Of a DNA stretch of 8,396 bases, positions 1 to 5,478 are shown piece by piece. Below the pieces are notes generated by a model. It was not told the origin of the DNA and did no database searches. It saw nothing but the letters and a program-made list of their open reading frames with translations. The stretch lies in contig CAJVYK010000088.1 in the NCBI GenBank assembly GCA_913009865.1, forward strand, positions 1-8,396, read 5' to 3'. This DNA comes from an uncultured bacterium. GTDB taxonomy: Bacteria; Planctomycetota; Phycisphaerae; Sedimentisphaerales; Anaerobacaceae. A program made the position numbers and the translations under genes. Positions within the stretch are counted from its first letter, which is position 1, and each line of letters begins with the position of its first letter.

Positions 1-1740
1 AGAAACCTTGCCAACAGTATAAAAGCCGTCAGCACTTTCTGAGGCAAGCTGAGCTACCCAGACACGAATCGTACCGATTAGTGCAGCCAGCAGTGCCATA
101 GCTGTCAAAGCGGCTGAGCCGATTGCAAAGCCCTTTCCCGTTGCGGCGGTTGTATTGCCGAGGGAATCGAGGGCGTCGGTTCTTTTTCTGACTTCTTCGC
201 CGAGACCTGCCATCTCAGCGTTGCCGCCTGCGTTGTCGGCAATTGGGCCGTAAGCGTCGGTGGCAAGCGTAATACCGAGTGTTGCCAGCATGCCGACAGC
301 GGCAAAACCAATACCGTAAAGGCCCAGAGCCATATTGCTGAAGCCGCCGGCAAAGCCAAAGGCACAAAGAATACAGGCCACAATGGTAACGACCGGCAGG
401 GCGGATGAATACATACCGGTCGCAAAACCATTTATAATCATTGTTGCAGCCCCCATCTCGGCCTGACCGGCCAACTCACGCGTTGGCGAATACTCATCAG
501 AAGTATAGTATTCCGTGAACTGGCCGATAAGCACACCTGCGACCAGACCGGAAACGACCGAGCCGAAAATGCCCCAGCTAATCCAGTCATAGCCGGCCAT
601 TATCGCCACGGCAATGATAATCAATACCGAACTGCTCAGAGTCCCTGCAAGCAGAGCACGCAACAGATTCTTTTGTGTCGCATTTTCCCTGCAGCGAACG
701 AGAAAGATTCCAATGATAGAAAGAATAATACCTATGCCGGCAACGAGCATCGGCGCCAGGACAACCTTCAACGGGTCCATTCCCTTATCCGCCAATACGC
801 TGACTGACAGGACGGCCCCAAGCGCTGTGGTTGCAAATATCGAGTTGCAGTAGCTCTCGAACAAATCGGCGCCCATACCGGCGACATCGCCGACGTTATC
901 TCCGACGTTGTCAGCTATTGTTGCCGGGTTTCGTGGGTCATCCTCCGGGATACCAGCTTCGACTTTGCCGACCAGGTCGGCGCCGACATCAGCGGCCTTG
1001 GTGTAAATGCCGCCGCCAACACGGGCGAACAACGCCTGTGTGGAGGCCCCCATACCAAAGGTGACCATCGTGGCGGTAATCTCGCCGAGTTTGGTGCTGG
1101 CAAGCATCCCCTTGGGCACCAGCGTCAGGCCGAGAAATTCAAGGCCCTGTCTCATATGTTCAGCCGTATAGACCAGTTTGTCAAGAATCAGGTACCAGAC
1201 TGTGATATTGAGAAGGCCGAATGCAACAACCACAAGTCCCATTACAGCTCCGGAGCGGAAGGCGACCTGCAGTCCCTTGTTCAAGCTCTCACTGGCACCT
1301 TGAGCAGTTCGGGCTGAGGCGTTGGTCGCCGTCTTCATCCCCAGAAATCCGCAAAGGGCACTAAAGAAGCCGGCTGTTAAAAAGGCCACCGGCATAAACG
1401 GGTTTTGTACGCCGCAATATGCCAGAGCCGCAAAAACAATGAACAAAATCATAAAAACGAAAGCCACAACCTTGTACTGACTGAACAGATAGGCATAGGC
1501 GCCTTCGCGGACATGACCGGCAATAGTAATCATTTTCTCATTGCCTTCGGGGGCGGCCATCACTTTTCTGTAGAAGATATAGGCGATGACCAGAGCAATC
1601 ACCGGGGCCAGTGGAGCAATCCACCACGCCGGCGGGATGTTGGTCGCAGCGGCTGCTTCGCCGGCTTGCGATGCAAAGCCCGTTGACGTGAAGGCAAAGA
1701 AAGAAACCAAAAATGCAACAGAACTACTAAAAAATCTCAT
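1..1740 (-). CDS. hppA: Membrane-bound cation-pumping pyrophosphatase, 3' end outside the window
   Basis: This integral membrane enzyme hydrolyses cytoplasmic pyrophosphate and couples it to export of H+ and/or Na+. The first 580 residues are visible and the frame is open to the window edge; family members are usually about 660-800 residues, so the C-terminal helices are missing. Hallmarks are the PPi/Mg site DVGADLVGK (251-259), the DNVGDNVGD acidic motif (277-285), EYYTS (410-414) and DAYGPIADNAGG (495-506). In GNTTAATG (528-535) Ala532 and Gly535 occupy the positions that are Lys and Thr in K+-independent enzymes, so this one is predicted to be K+-dependent. Glu295 in DLFES sits at the position seen in Na+-pumping and related types; the pumped ion cannot be settled by eye. 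Residues 3-23 form an extra signal-like hydrophobic segment before the usual first helix (about 40-59). The ATG is supported by AAGGGAG seven bases upstream. The gene has its own candidate promoter. Confidence 0.96.
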   Translation of the reverse strand, partial: MRFFSSSVAFLVSFFAFTSTGFASQAGEAAAATNIPPAWWIAPLAPVIALVIAYIFYRKVMAAPEGNEKMITIAGHVREGAYAYLFSQYKVVAFVFMILFIVFAALAYCGVQNPFMPVAFLTAGFFSALCGFLGMKTATNASARTAQGASESLNKGLQVAFRSGAVMGLVVVAFGLLNITVWYLILDKLVYTAEHMRQGLEFLGLTLVPKGMLASTKLGEITATMVTFGMGASTQALFARVGGGIYTKAADVGADLVGKVEAGIPEDDPRNPATIADNVGDNVGDVAGMGADLFESYCNSIFATTALGAVLSVSVLADKGMDPLKVVLAPMLVAGIGIILSIIGIFLVRCRENATQKNLLRALLAGTLSSSVLIIIAVAIMAGYDWISWGIFGSVVSGLVAGVLIGQFTEYYTSDEYSPTRELAGQAEMGAATMIINGFATGMYSSALPVVTIVACILCAFGFAGGFSNMALGLYGIGFAAVGMLATLGITLATDAYGPIADNAGGNAEMAGLGEEVRKRTDALDSLGNTTAATGKGFAIGSAALTAMALLAALIGTIRVWVAQLASESADGFYTVGKVS

Positions 1741-1747
1741 TTTTCTA

Positions 1748-1754
1748 CTCCCTT
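1748..1754 (-). promoter_or_regulatory. Shine-Dalgarno site of hppA
   Basis: On the minus strand AAGGGAG lies 7 bases before the ATG at 1740. It fixes this start, which matters because it places the signal-like hydrophobic segment inside the protein. Confidence 0.8.
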
Positions 1755-1803
1755 AGATTTAACTGTAATTTCCCTGGGTACACAACAGAGACAAATCGCC
1801 CGC

Positions 1804-1831
1804 AGTTTAACCAAAACAGAAAGTTTTTCAA
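1804..1831 (-). promoter_or_regulatory. Candidate sigma70-type promoter of hppA
   Basis: Read on the minus strand, TTGAAA (1826-1831; 5 of 6 to the -35 consensus) is followed after 16 bases by TAAACT (1804-1809; 4 of 6 to the -10 consensus). The predicted start near 1797 gives a leader of about 57 bases. Spacing and -10 sequence are the same as in the rplM promoter of this window. It implies that hppA can be transcribed independently of argJ. The call is by eye and unproven. Confidence 0.45.
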
Positions 1832-1851
1832 GTGTTTTATTGGAGAAAGCG

Positions 1852-1930
1852 AAAAACTTAAAGCTCGAAATTAAAGACGGATAGTTTTGAATTTTATACT
1901 GTGGTTTCACACTTTTAACTTTAAGTTTTT
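1852..1930. repeat. 12-bp perfect inverted repeat in the argJ-hppA gap
   Basis: AAAAACTTAAAG at 1852-1863 is the exact reverse complement of CTTTAAGTTTTT at 1919-1930, with 55 bases between the arms. The right arm is part of the period-7 A/T tract behind argJ. The long loop and low complexity make a functional hairpin or terminator uncertain; no other structure is evident in this 195-bp gap apart from the hppA promoter. Confidence 0.4.
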
Positions 1931-1939
1931 AGTTTTTAT
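1912..1939. repeat. Degenerate period-7 A/T tract abutting the argJ stop
   Basis: Four successive heptads on the plus strand, CTTTTAA, CTTTAAG, TTTTTAG and TTTTTAT, run up to and overlap the argJ stop codon (TAA on the minus strand, 1936-1938). The units are imperfect and A/T-rich, so chance is possible. The same placement against a stop codon is seen behind rpsI and rplM. Confidence 0.4.
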
Positions 1940-3180
1940 GTGTGGTAGTCAGCGTTAATCGTTACATATTCGGCGCTTAAATCGCAGCCGTAGCAGAAAT
2001 CGCTAATATCTCCTATACCCAAATCCACCGTTATTGTGTGCTCTTTTTGTGAGACTACCTTGCTCGCCTTTTTTGCATCGAATTTTTTTGGGCTGCCGTT
2101 CTTGAATACGGTGATAGACCCTATTTTGCAGGACAGCTTATTTGGATTTAATTTGACGCCGGCCGAACCGGCCGCACAGATAATTCTGCCCCAGTTGGGA
2201 TCGGCTCCGTTCACTGCGCATTTGACTAACGGGTAATCAGCTATTGCTCTTGCCGCCTTCATCGCATCGGCTTTTGTAGCAGCGCCTTTGACGACAACTT
2301 TGAACATCCGTGTTGCCCCTTCAGCGTCCATCGCCATTTGTTTTACTAAATCATCACATAAATCCGCTAACGCATCGGTGAATTTTTTGTACCGTGGACA
2401 CCGGCTTACTATTGGGCGATTTCCCGCCAGGCCGGAGGCGAGGATTATTGCAGTATCGTTAGTGCTTTGATGGCCGTCAACGGTCAGCTTGTTCAGCGAA
2501 TTGCCGATAGCGGCCTTCAATGCCTTAGCTAACAACGGCTTGCTTATAGCTATATCGGTAGTAATAAACAGAAGAGTCGTTGCCATATTCGGGGCAATCA
2601 TACCAGCTCCTTTAACCGCGCCTGCTATTGTAATTTTGGCGCCGGATATTTCGAGCAGGCGGACGGCCTGTTTTGGCCTGGTATCGGTTGTCATTATCGC
2701 TTTTGCAAAATCCAGACCCGCCGAGGCGGAAGCTGAAAGTTTCTCCGCCGCCTTTGAAATGCCTTTTACGATTTTACTGATTGGTAATTGCTCGCCAATA
2801 ATACCGGTAGAAGCAACGAGAACATTATTAGCGTTTGGCGTATAGCGTATAGCGTATAGTTTTTTTCTATCCACTATCCGCTCTACGCTATCCGCTGTTT
2901 TAGTGCACATTGTTATTGCGTTTTTGAGTCCTTTTTGGCCTGTGCAGGCATTAGCGTTGCCGGAATTGACAACTACGGCGGTGATAGCCGGACTTTTTAT
3001 GTGCCGCTTACTGACGGTTACTGCTGCTGATACGATTTTATTGGTTGTAAAGACAGCTGCCGCCTTTGCGTCGGCTGGACAGACAAGCAGTGCCAAATCA
3101 GATTTGCCCGATTTTTTTATTCCGCAAGCCACCCCCGCCGCCAAAAACCCTTTCGGGCTGGTTATAGTATCGTTTTTCAT
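1936..3180 (-). CDS. argJ: Glutamate N-acetyltransferase / ornithine acetyltransferase ArgJ
   Basis: ArgJ moves the acetyl group from N-acetylornithine to glutamate, closing the cyclic arginine pathway; some members also use acetyl-CoA, which sequence alone does not decide. The 414-residue protein is full length. NSGNANACTG (72-81), the oxyanion-hole STG (124-126) and KGAGMIAPNMATT (190-202) are present. Thr201 is the expected nucleophile, exposed by self-cleavage after Ala200 into alpha (1-200) and beta (201-414) chains. DGHQSTND (235-242), NGADPNWGR (324-332) and the C-terminal YVTINADYHT follow the family. AAGGA lies six bases before the ATG. The oddity is a stretch at about residues 97-116, just before the STG strand, that is roughly 14 residues longer than I recall for other ArgJ proteins and is encoded by a palindromic heptad repeat. 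The gene follows argC after 83 bases. Confidence 0.97.
   Translation of the reverse strand: MKNDTITSPKGFLAAGVACGIKKSGKSDLALLVCPADAKAAAVFTTNKIVSAAVTVSKRHIKSPAITAVVVNSGNANACTGQKGLKNAITMCTKTADSVERIVDRKKLYAIRYTPNANNVLVASTGIIGEQLPISKIVKGISKAAEKLSASASAGLDFAKAIMTTDTRPKQAVRLLEISGAKITIAGAVKGAGMIAPNMATTLLFITTDIAISKPLLAKALKAAIGNSLNKLTVDGHQSTNDTAIILASGLAGNRPIVSRCPRYKKFTDALADLCDDLVKQMAMDAEGATRMFKVVVKGAATKADAMKAARAIADYPLVKCAVNGADPNWGRIICAAGSAGVKLNPNKLSCKIGSITVFKNGSPKKFDAKKASKVVSQKEHTITVDLGIGDISDFCYGCDLSAEYVTINADYHT
2838..2896. repeat. Palindromic heptad array inside argJ
   Basis: On the plus strand, 2838-2859 is a perfect period-7 tract (reverse complement of CTATACG repeated three times). A T7 spacer (2860-2866) follows, then four related heptads in inverted sense: CTATCCA, CTATCCG, CTCTACG, CTATCCG (2867-2894) plus CT. 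The two arms can pair over 22 positions with four mismatches, a stem capped by the 7-base spacer. It is translated in frame within argJ (about residues 97-116) without a stop. A sister array lies at 4326-4353. Confidence 0.8.
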
Positions 3181-3186
3181 AACAAT

Positions 3187-3191
3187 TCCTT
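3187..3191 (-). promoter_or_regulatory. Shine-Dalgarno site of argJ
   Basis: AAGGA on the minus strand lies 6 bases before the argJ ATG at 3180. argJ therefore has its own good initiation site rather than relying on coupling with argC, whose stop is 83 bases upstream. Confidence 0.7.
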
Positions 3192-3203
3192 AAGTTATTG
3201 ATG

Positions 3204-3221
3204 TATCCTGTATTTAGGATA
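3204..3221. other. Small hairpin in the argC-argJ gap
   Basis: TATCCT and AGGATA form a perfect 6-bp stem around a 6-base loop, 23 bases before the argJ start. No U-run follows on the minus strand, so it is not a convincing terminator. A second 5-bp dyad (AACAC/GTGTT, 3241-3255) lies in the same gap. The role is unknown; either may be chance. Confidence 0.3.
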
Positions 3222-3263
3222 GGTTTGTTCTGCGATGCGAAACACATAGGGTGTTATACAATA

Positions 3264-4274
3264 CTATCTAAGGCCGAGGGTCTCTTCGAGGCCGAAAATG
3301 ATATTCATATTCTGAACCGCCTGGCCGGAAGCGCCCTTCACCAGATTGTCAATTGCCGAGAAGCTCACGATCCTGCCTTTCACGCAGGTTACAAAGATGT
3401 GGCAATAGTTAGTGCCGGCCACGTCTTTAACGTTAGGGGCGCCATCGCACATCTGCACAAAAGGCTCGTTAGCGTAGAAATCGTTATACAGCTGTGATAG
3501 TTGCTTGCTGTTGATTTTTCCCTTCGGCTGACAATATACAGTCGAGCCAATCCCCCTGTCAAAAGGTCCTGCGTGGGGCTGGAACAGTATCCGAGCGTCA
3601 GTGCCGGCAATTTCAGCAGCGATTTGCTCCATTTCCGGGGTATGGCGATGTGAGCCGATGCCATAAGCGAAGAGGTTTTCATTCATATTGGGAAAATGAA
3701 ATTTATCAGAAGGATTTTTTCCTGCTCCGCTTGCGCCGGTTACCGCATTGACGATAATCGAGTCTGTCTCGATAAGCCCCTCTTTAAGTAGCGGTGCGAT
3801 GGCTAACAAGGCCCCGGTAGGGAAACAGCCGGGATTGGCGACAAGCTCAGCTCCCTTTATCTGTTTGCGGAACAATTCCGGCAACCCGAACACCGCCTGC
3901 GAAAGATTAGCTGTATCGGTATGCTTTACATCGTAGAATTTCTCGTAAACACAGGGGTCTTTTAGCCGATAATCCGCACTGAAATCGATAACCTTCAGCC
4001 CTGCGTTTAAAAGTTTCGGCACAAACTCCATTGATATTTTATGCGGCAGACAGCAGAGAGCTACATCGGCTATACCAGCCAGCTTACCCAAATCGACCGG
4101 CTCGATTTGGAGACTGCATCGGCCCTTAAACTGGCCAAAAACATCCTCTACCGCCCCACATTCAGCCGGCAGCGCAGTTAGACAAACCAACTCCGCTTCG
4201 CTGTGCCGCAGGATTATCCGTATCGATTCGGCACCGGTGTATCCGCTTGCCCCGATTATGGCAACGCGTATCAT
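3264..4274 (-). CDS. argC: N-acetyl-gamma-glutamyl-phosphate reductase ArgC
   Basis: ArgC reduces N-acetylglutamyl 5-phosphate to the semialdehyde with NADPH, the third step of arginine synthesis, in the cytoplasm. From the chosen ATG the protein is 336 residues, a normal length. The nucleotide-binding GASGYTG is at residues 8-14, the catalytic cysteine is Cys150 in ANPGCFPTG, and the family HRHTPEM motif is at 209-215. The frame also allows a GTG start at 4289 (five more residues), but the N-terminus MIRVAIIGASGYTG matches the family best from the ATG at 4274. Neither start has a strong Shine-Dalgarno site, only a weak GAGA. The gene is 78 bases behind rpsI and 83 bases before argJ with no clear promoter in between, so co-transcription with rplM-rpsI is likely (inference). 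Confidence 0.96.
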   Translation of the reverse strand: MIRVAIIGASGYTGAESIRIILRHSEAELVCLTALPAECGAVEDVFGQFKGRCSLQIEPVDLGKLAGIADVALCCLPHKISMEFVPKLLNAGLKVIDFSADYRLKDPCVYEKFYDVKHTDTANLSQAVFGLPELFRKQIKGAELVANPGCFPTGALLAIAPLLKEGLIETDSIIVNAVTGASGAGKNPSDKFHFPNMNENLFAYGIGSHRHTPEMEQIAAEIAGTDARILFQPHAGPFDRGIGSTVYCQPKGKINSKQLSQLYNDFYANEPFVQMCDGAPNVKDVAGTNYCHIFVTCVKGRIVSFSAIDNLVKGASGQAVQNMNIIFGLEETLGLR

Positions 4275-4301
4275 ATTCGCATCTCGCACTGTATAAAGAA
4301 T

Positions 4302-4318
4302 CCAACGTAGAACGTGGG
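4302..4318. other. Hairpin in the rpsI-argC gap
   Basis: Arms CCAACGT (4302-4308) and ACGTGGG (4312-4318) pair at 6 of 7 positions around AGA. The sequence also shows period 7 (AACGTAG, AACGTGG). No U-run follows in the direction of transcription, so a terminator is not supported. It could modulate argC expression or be part of the repeat cluster at 4326-4353. Confidence 0.3.
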
Positions 4319-4325
4319 GCTAATA

Positions 4326-4353
4326 CTATCCGCTAAACGCTATACGCTATTAT
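4326..4353. repeat. Heptad array behind rpsI, sister of the argJ repeat
   Basis: Plus-strand heptads CTATCCG, CTAAACG, CTATACG and CTATTAT run up to the rpsI stop codon (TAA on the minus strand, 4353-4355). Positions 4326-4348 match 2874-2896 inside argJ at 20 of 23 bases in the same orientation. Only one arm is present here, so it does not form the palindrome seen in argJ. Confidence 0.65.
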
Positions 4354-4844
4354 TATCGTTTCGAGAACTGGAATTTTTTCCTTGCTCCTTTTTGGCCGGG
4401 CTTTTTTCTTTCGACCATTCTGCTGTCACGGGTAAGATGGCCGCCGTCCCGCAACGGCTGGAGATAGTTTTCGTCATACTTTCTCAATGCCCTGGCAATT
4501 CCCAAAAGCGCAGCACCGGCTTGTCCCGTGATTCCGCCGCCTTTGACATTGATAAAAATATCAAATGCTTTTTCTGCGTCAACTGTCTTTAGAGGAGCCG
4601 TCACCGCTTTTCTGTCCTGCTCCCTGACGAAATAATCATTGAGTTCTTTTTTGTTGATAATCAGTTTACCGTCGCCTGGTTTAATTCGCACACGTGCGAC
4701 AGAACTTTTTCTCCTTCCGGTACCCCAGTAGAAGCCGCCCTTATCGGGCCCTTTCTTAGCCGGTTTTTCTGACGGTTGCGGCACTTGTGCCTTGTCCTCT
4801 GCGGCCGGGTTGGCGGTAGGATTATCGATTTTGGTCTCTGCCAT
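4353..4844 (-). CDS. rpsI: 30S ribosomal protein S9
   Basis: S9 (uS9) binds 16S rRNA in the head of the small subunit, and its C-terminal tail reaches the P-site tRNA. The core matches the family closely: GTGRRKSSVARV (41-52), VKGGGITGQAGA (100-111), TRDSRMVERKKPG (138-150) and the terminal QFSKR. The protein is 163 residues, about 33 longer than the E. coli type. The surplus is an N-terminal extension (1-37) rich in Ala, Pro, Lys and acidic residues that looks disordered. GAGGG lies ten bases before the ATG, a slightly long spacing. The gene follows rplM by 34 bases, the conserved L13-S9 operon. A heptad repeat starts immediately after the stop codon. Confidence 0.97.
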   Translation of the reverse strand: MAETKIDNPTANPAAEDKAQVPQPSEKPAKKGPDKGGFYWGTGRRKSSVARVRIKPGDGKLIINKKELNDYFVREQDRKAVTAPLKTVDAEKAFDIFINVKGGGITGQAGAALLGIARALRKYDENYLQPLRDGGHLTRDSRMVERKKPGQKGARKKFQFSKR

Positions 4845-4858
4845 AAAAACTTGTCCCT

Positions 4859-4879
4859 CGTATTTCGAAATTCGTCAAT
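4859..4879. repeat. Short period-7 tract abutting the rplM stop
   Basis: Three imperfect heptads, CGTATTT, CGAAATT and CGTCAAT, fill most of the 34-bp rplM-rpsI gap and touch the rplM stop codon (4879-4881). A 10-bp palindrome ATTTCGAAAT (4862-4871) sits inside. The tract overlaps the end of the rpsI ribosome binding site. It is short enough that chance cannot be excluded. Confidence 0.35.
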
Positions 4880-5310
4880 CAACTCAGTTCTATCTTTTCA
4901 GGTTTTTGGGCCTGATGTTCGTGCTGGTCCCCACGATAAACCTTCAACTTTTTCAGCATTTTTCTGCCGAGTTTATTTTTAGGCAGCATCCGTCTTACCG
5001 CTAATTCAATTACCTTTTCCGGCTTTTTCGCCATCATATCGGCGAAGCTGACTACCTTGCGTCCACCGGGGTAATGGGTGTAATAATCGTACTGCTTCGT
5101 CTGCGCCTTTTTGCCGGTAACTCTTATTTTATCAGCGTTTACTACAATCACATAATCGCCCGTATCGACATGCGGGGTATATATCGGCTTGGTTTTCCCC
5201 ATTAGTATAGGAGCAATTTTTGCAGCCATTCTGCCTAAAATAAGCCCGTCGGCATCGACAAGCAGCCATTTATGTTCGGTTTGTTCTTTCTTTGCTATAA
5301 AGCTCTTCAT
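4879..5310 (-). CDS. rplM: 50S ribosomal protein L13
   Basis: L13 (uL13) is an early-assembly protein of the large subunit. The 143-residue product aligns end to end with the 142-residue E. coli type. Family landmarks are MKSFIAK at the start, LGRMAAKIAPILMGK (25-39), YTPHVDTGDYVIVVNADK (44-61), VTGKK (64-68), and RRMLPKNKLGRKMLKKLKVYRGDQHEH (106-132). The frame is open ten codons further upstream to another ATG at 5340, but the start at 5310 is chosen because GGGAG lies six bases before it and the family N-terminus begins there. It is the first gene after a strong promoter and heads the L13-S9 operon. Confidence 0.97.
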   Translation of the reverse strand: MKSFIAKKEQTEHKWLLVDADGLILGRMAAKIAPILMGKTKPIYTPHVDTGDYVIVVNADKIRVTGKKAQTKQYDYYTHYPGGRKVVSFADMMAKKPEKVIELAVRRMLPKNKLGRKMLKKLKVYRGDQHEHQAQKPEKIELS

Positions 5311-5316
5311 AGAAAA

Positions 5317-5321
5317 CTCCC
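5317..5321 (-). promoter_or_regulatory. Shine-Dalgarno site that decides the rplM start
   Basis: GGGAG on the minus strand is 6 bases before the ATG at 5310. The alternative ATG at 5340 lies too close to the predicted transcription start near 5335 to be used. Confidence 0.8.
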
Positions 5322-5341
5322 GTACATTGCGAAAAACCAAT

Positions 5342-5369
5342 AGTTTAGCGAGTTTGGCAGAACTGTCAA
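5342..5369 (-). promoter_or_regulatory. Strong sigma70-type promoter of the rplM-rpsI operon
   Basis: On the minus strand a perfect -35 box TTGACA (5364-5369) is followed after 16 bases by TAAACT (5342-5347; 4 of 6 to the -10 consensus). The predicted start near 5335 leaves a leader of about 25 bases with a good ribosome binding site. Placement directly before rplM and the UP-like element behind it make this the best-supported promoter in the window. Confidence 0.7.
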
Positions 5370-5372
5370 ACT
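5351..5372. promoter_or_regulatory. Operator-like dyad over the rplM -35 box
   Basis: AGTTTGGCAG (5351-5360) and CTGTCAAACT (5363-5372) form an inverted repeat with 9 of 10 pairs and one G/T mismatch, separated by AA. The dyad covers the whole -35 box and part of the spacer, where a bound repressor would block RNA polymerase. No regulator is identified; part of the symmetry could be a by-product of the TTGACA box. Confidence 0.35.
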
Positions 5373-5394
5373 ATTTTTGGGGTATAAAAATTTG
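5371..5394 (-). promoter_or_regulatory. UP-like A/T element upstream of the rplM promoter
   Basis: Directly behind the -35 box, the minus strand reads CAAATTTTTATA, then CCCC, then AAAAATAG. This is close to the general pattern of an UP element (an A run, a T-rich stretch, three free bases, then an A run) at about -38 to -59. Such elements bind the RNA polymerase alpha C-terminal domain and are typical of strong stable-RNA and ribosomal promoters. Confidence 0.45.
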
Positions 5395-5396
5395 AG

Positions 5397-5406
5397 CCCC
5401 CCCCCC
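5397..5406. repeat. C10 homopolymer between nrdJ and the rplM promoter
   Basis: Ten consecutive C on the plus strand (G10 on the transcribed strand) lie just upstream of the UP-like element, at about -62 to -71 from the predicted rplM start. Such tracts slip during replication and are also prone to sequencing length errors. Apart from a short direct repeat (CCAGAAC twice, near 5440-5455) nothing else is evident in the 138-bp gap behind nrdJ, and no terminator is seen there. Confidence 0.7.
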
Positions 5407-5478
5407 AGATTTTCTGACAACGACTCTTCCAGCCGCTCACCAGAACGCCAGAACAGAAGATAAATAATCAGTCAGCTC

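Noticed and set aside
105..431. Minus-strand open frame of 108 codons in another frame of hppA
   Set aside because: It overlaps conserved pyrophosphatase sequence in a different frame and has no independent support.
2860..2866. A7 run in argJ mRNA as a programmed frameshift site
   Set aside because: ArgJ is complete in the zero frame with all family motifs on both sides of the run, and the run is simply the loop between the two repeat arms.
2838..2896. CRISPR-like array
   Set aside because: Units are 7 bases long without unique spacers, and the arms are inverted; this is a short palindromic repeat.
2489..3193. Two plus-strand open frames opposite argJ (2489-2845 and 2903-3193)
   Set aside because: The translations are hydrophobic reverse-strand images of ArgJ with no family features; ArgJ is beyond doubt on the minus strand.
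4287..4289. GTG start giving argC five more residues
   Set aside because: No Shine-Dalgarno site precedes it, and the ATG at 4274 places the family N-terminus MIRVAIIGASGYTG at the protein start.
4302..4318. Intrinsic terminator behind rpsI
   Set aside because: The stem is short with one mismatch and no U-run follows on the minus strand.
5338..5340. Upstream ATG for rplM, adding ten residues
   Set aside because: It lies at or before the predicted transcription start, has no family counterpart, and the ATG at 5310 has GGGAG six bases away.
5373..5406. Terminator of nrdJ formed by the G and C runs
   Set aside because: GGGG and CCCC could pair only across a long A/T loop, and A rather than U follows on the transcribed strand; the region is better explained as a promoter upstream element.
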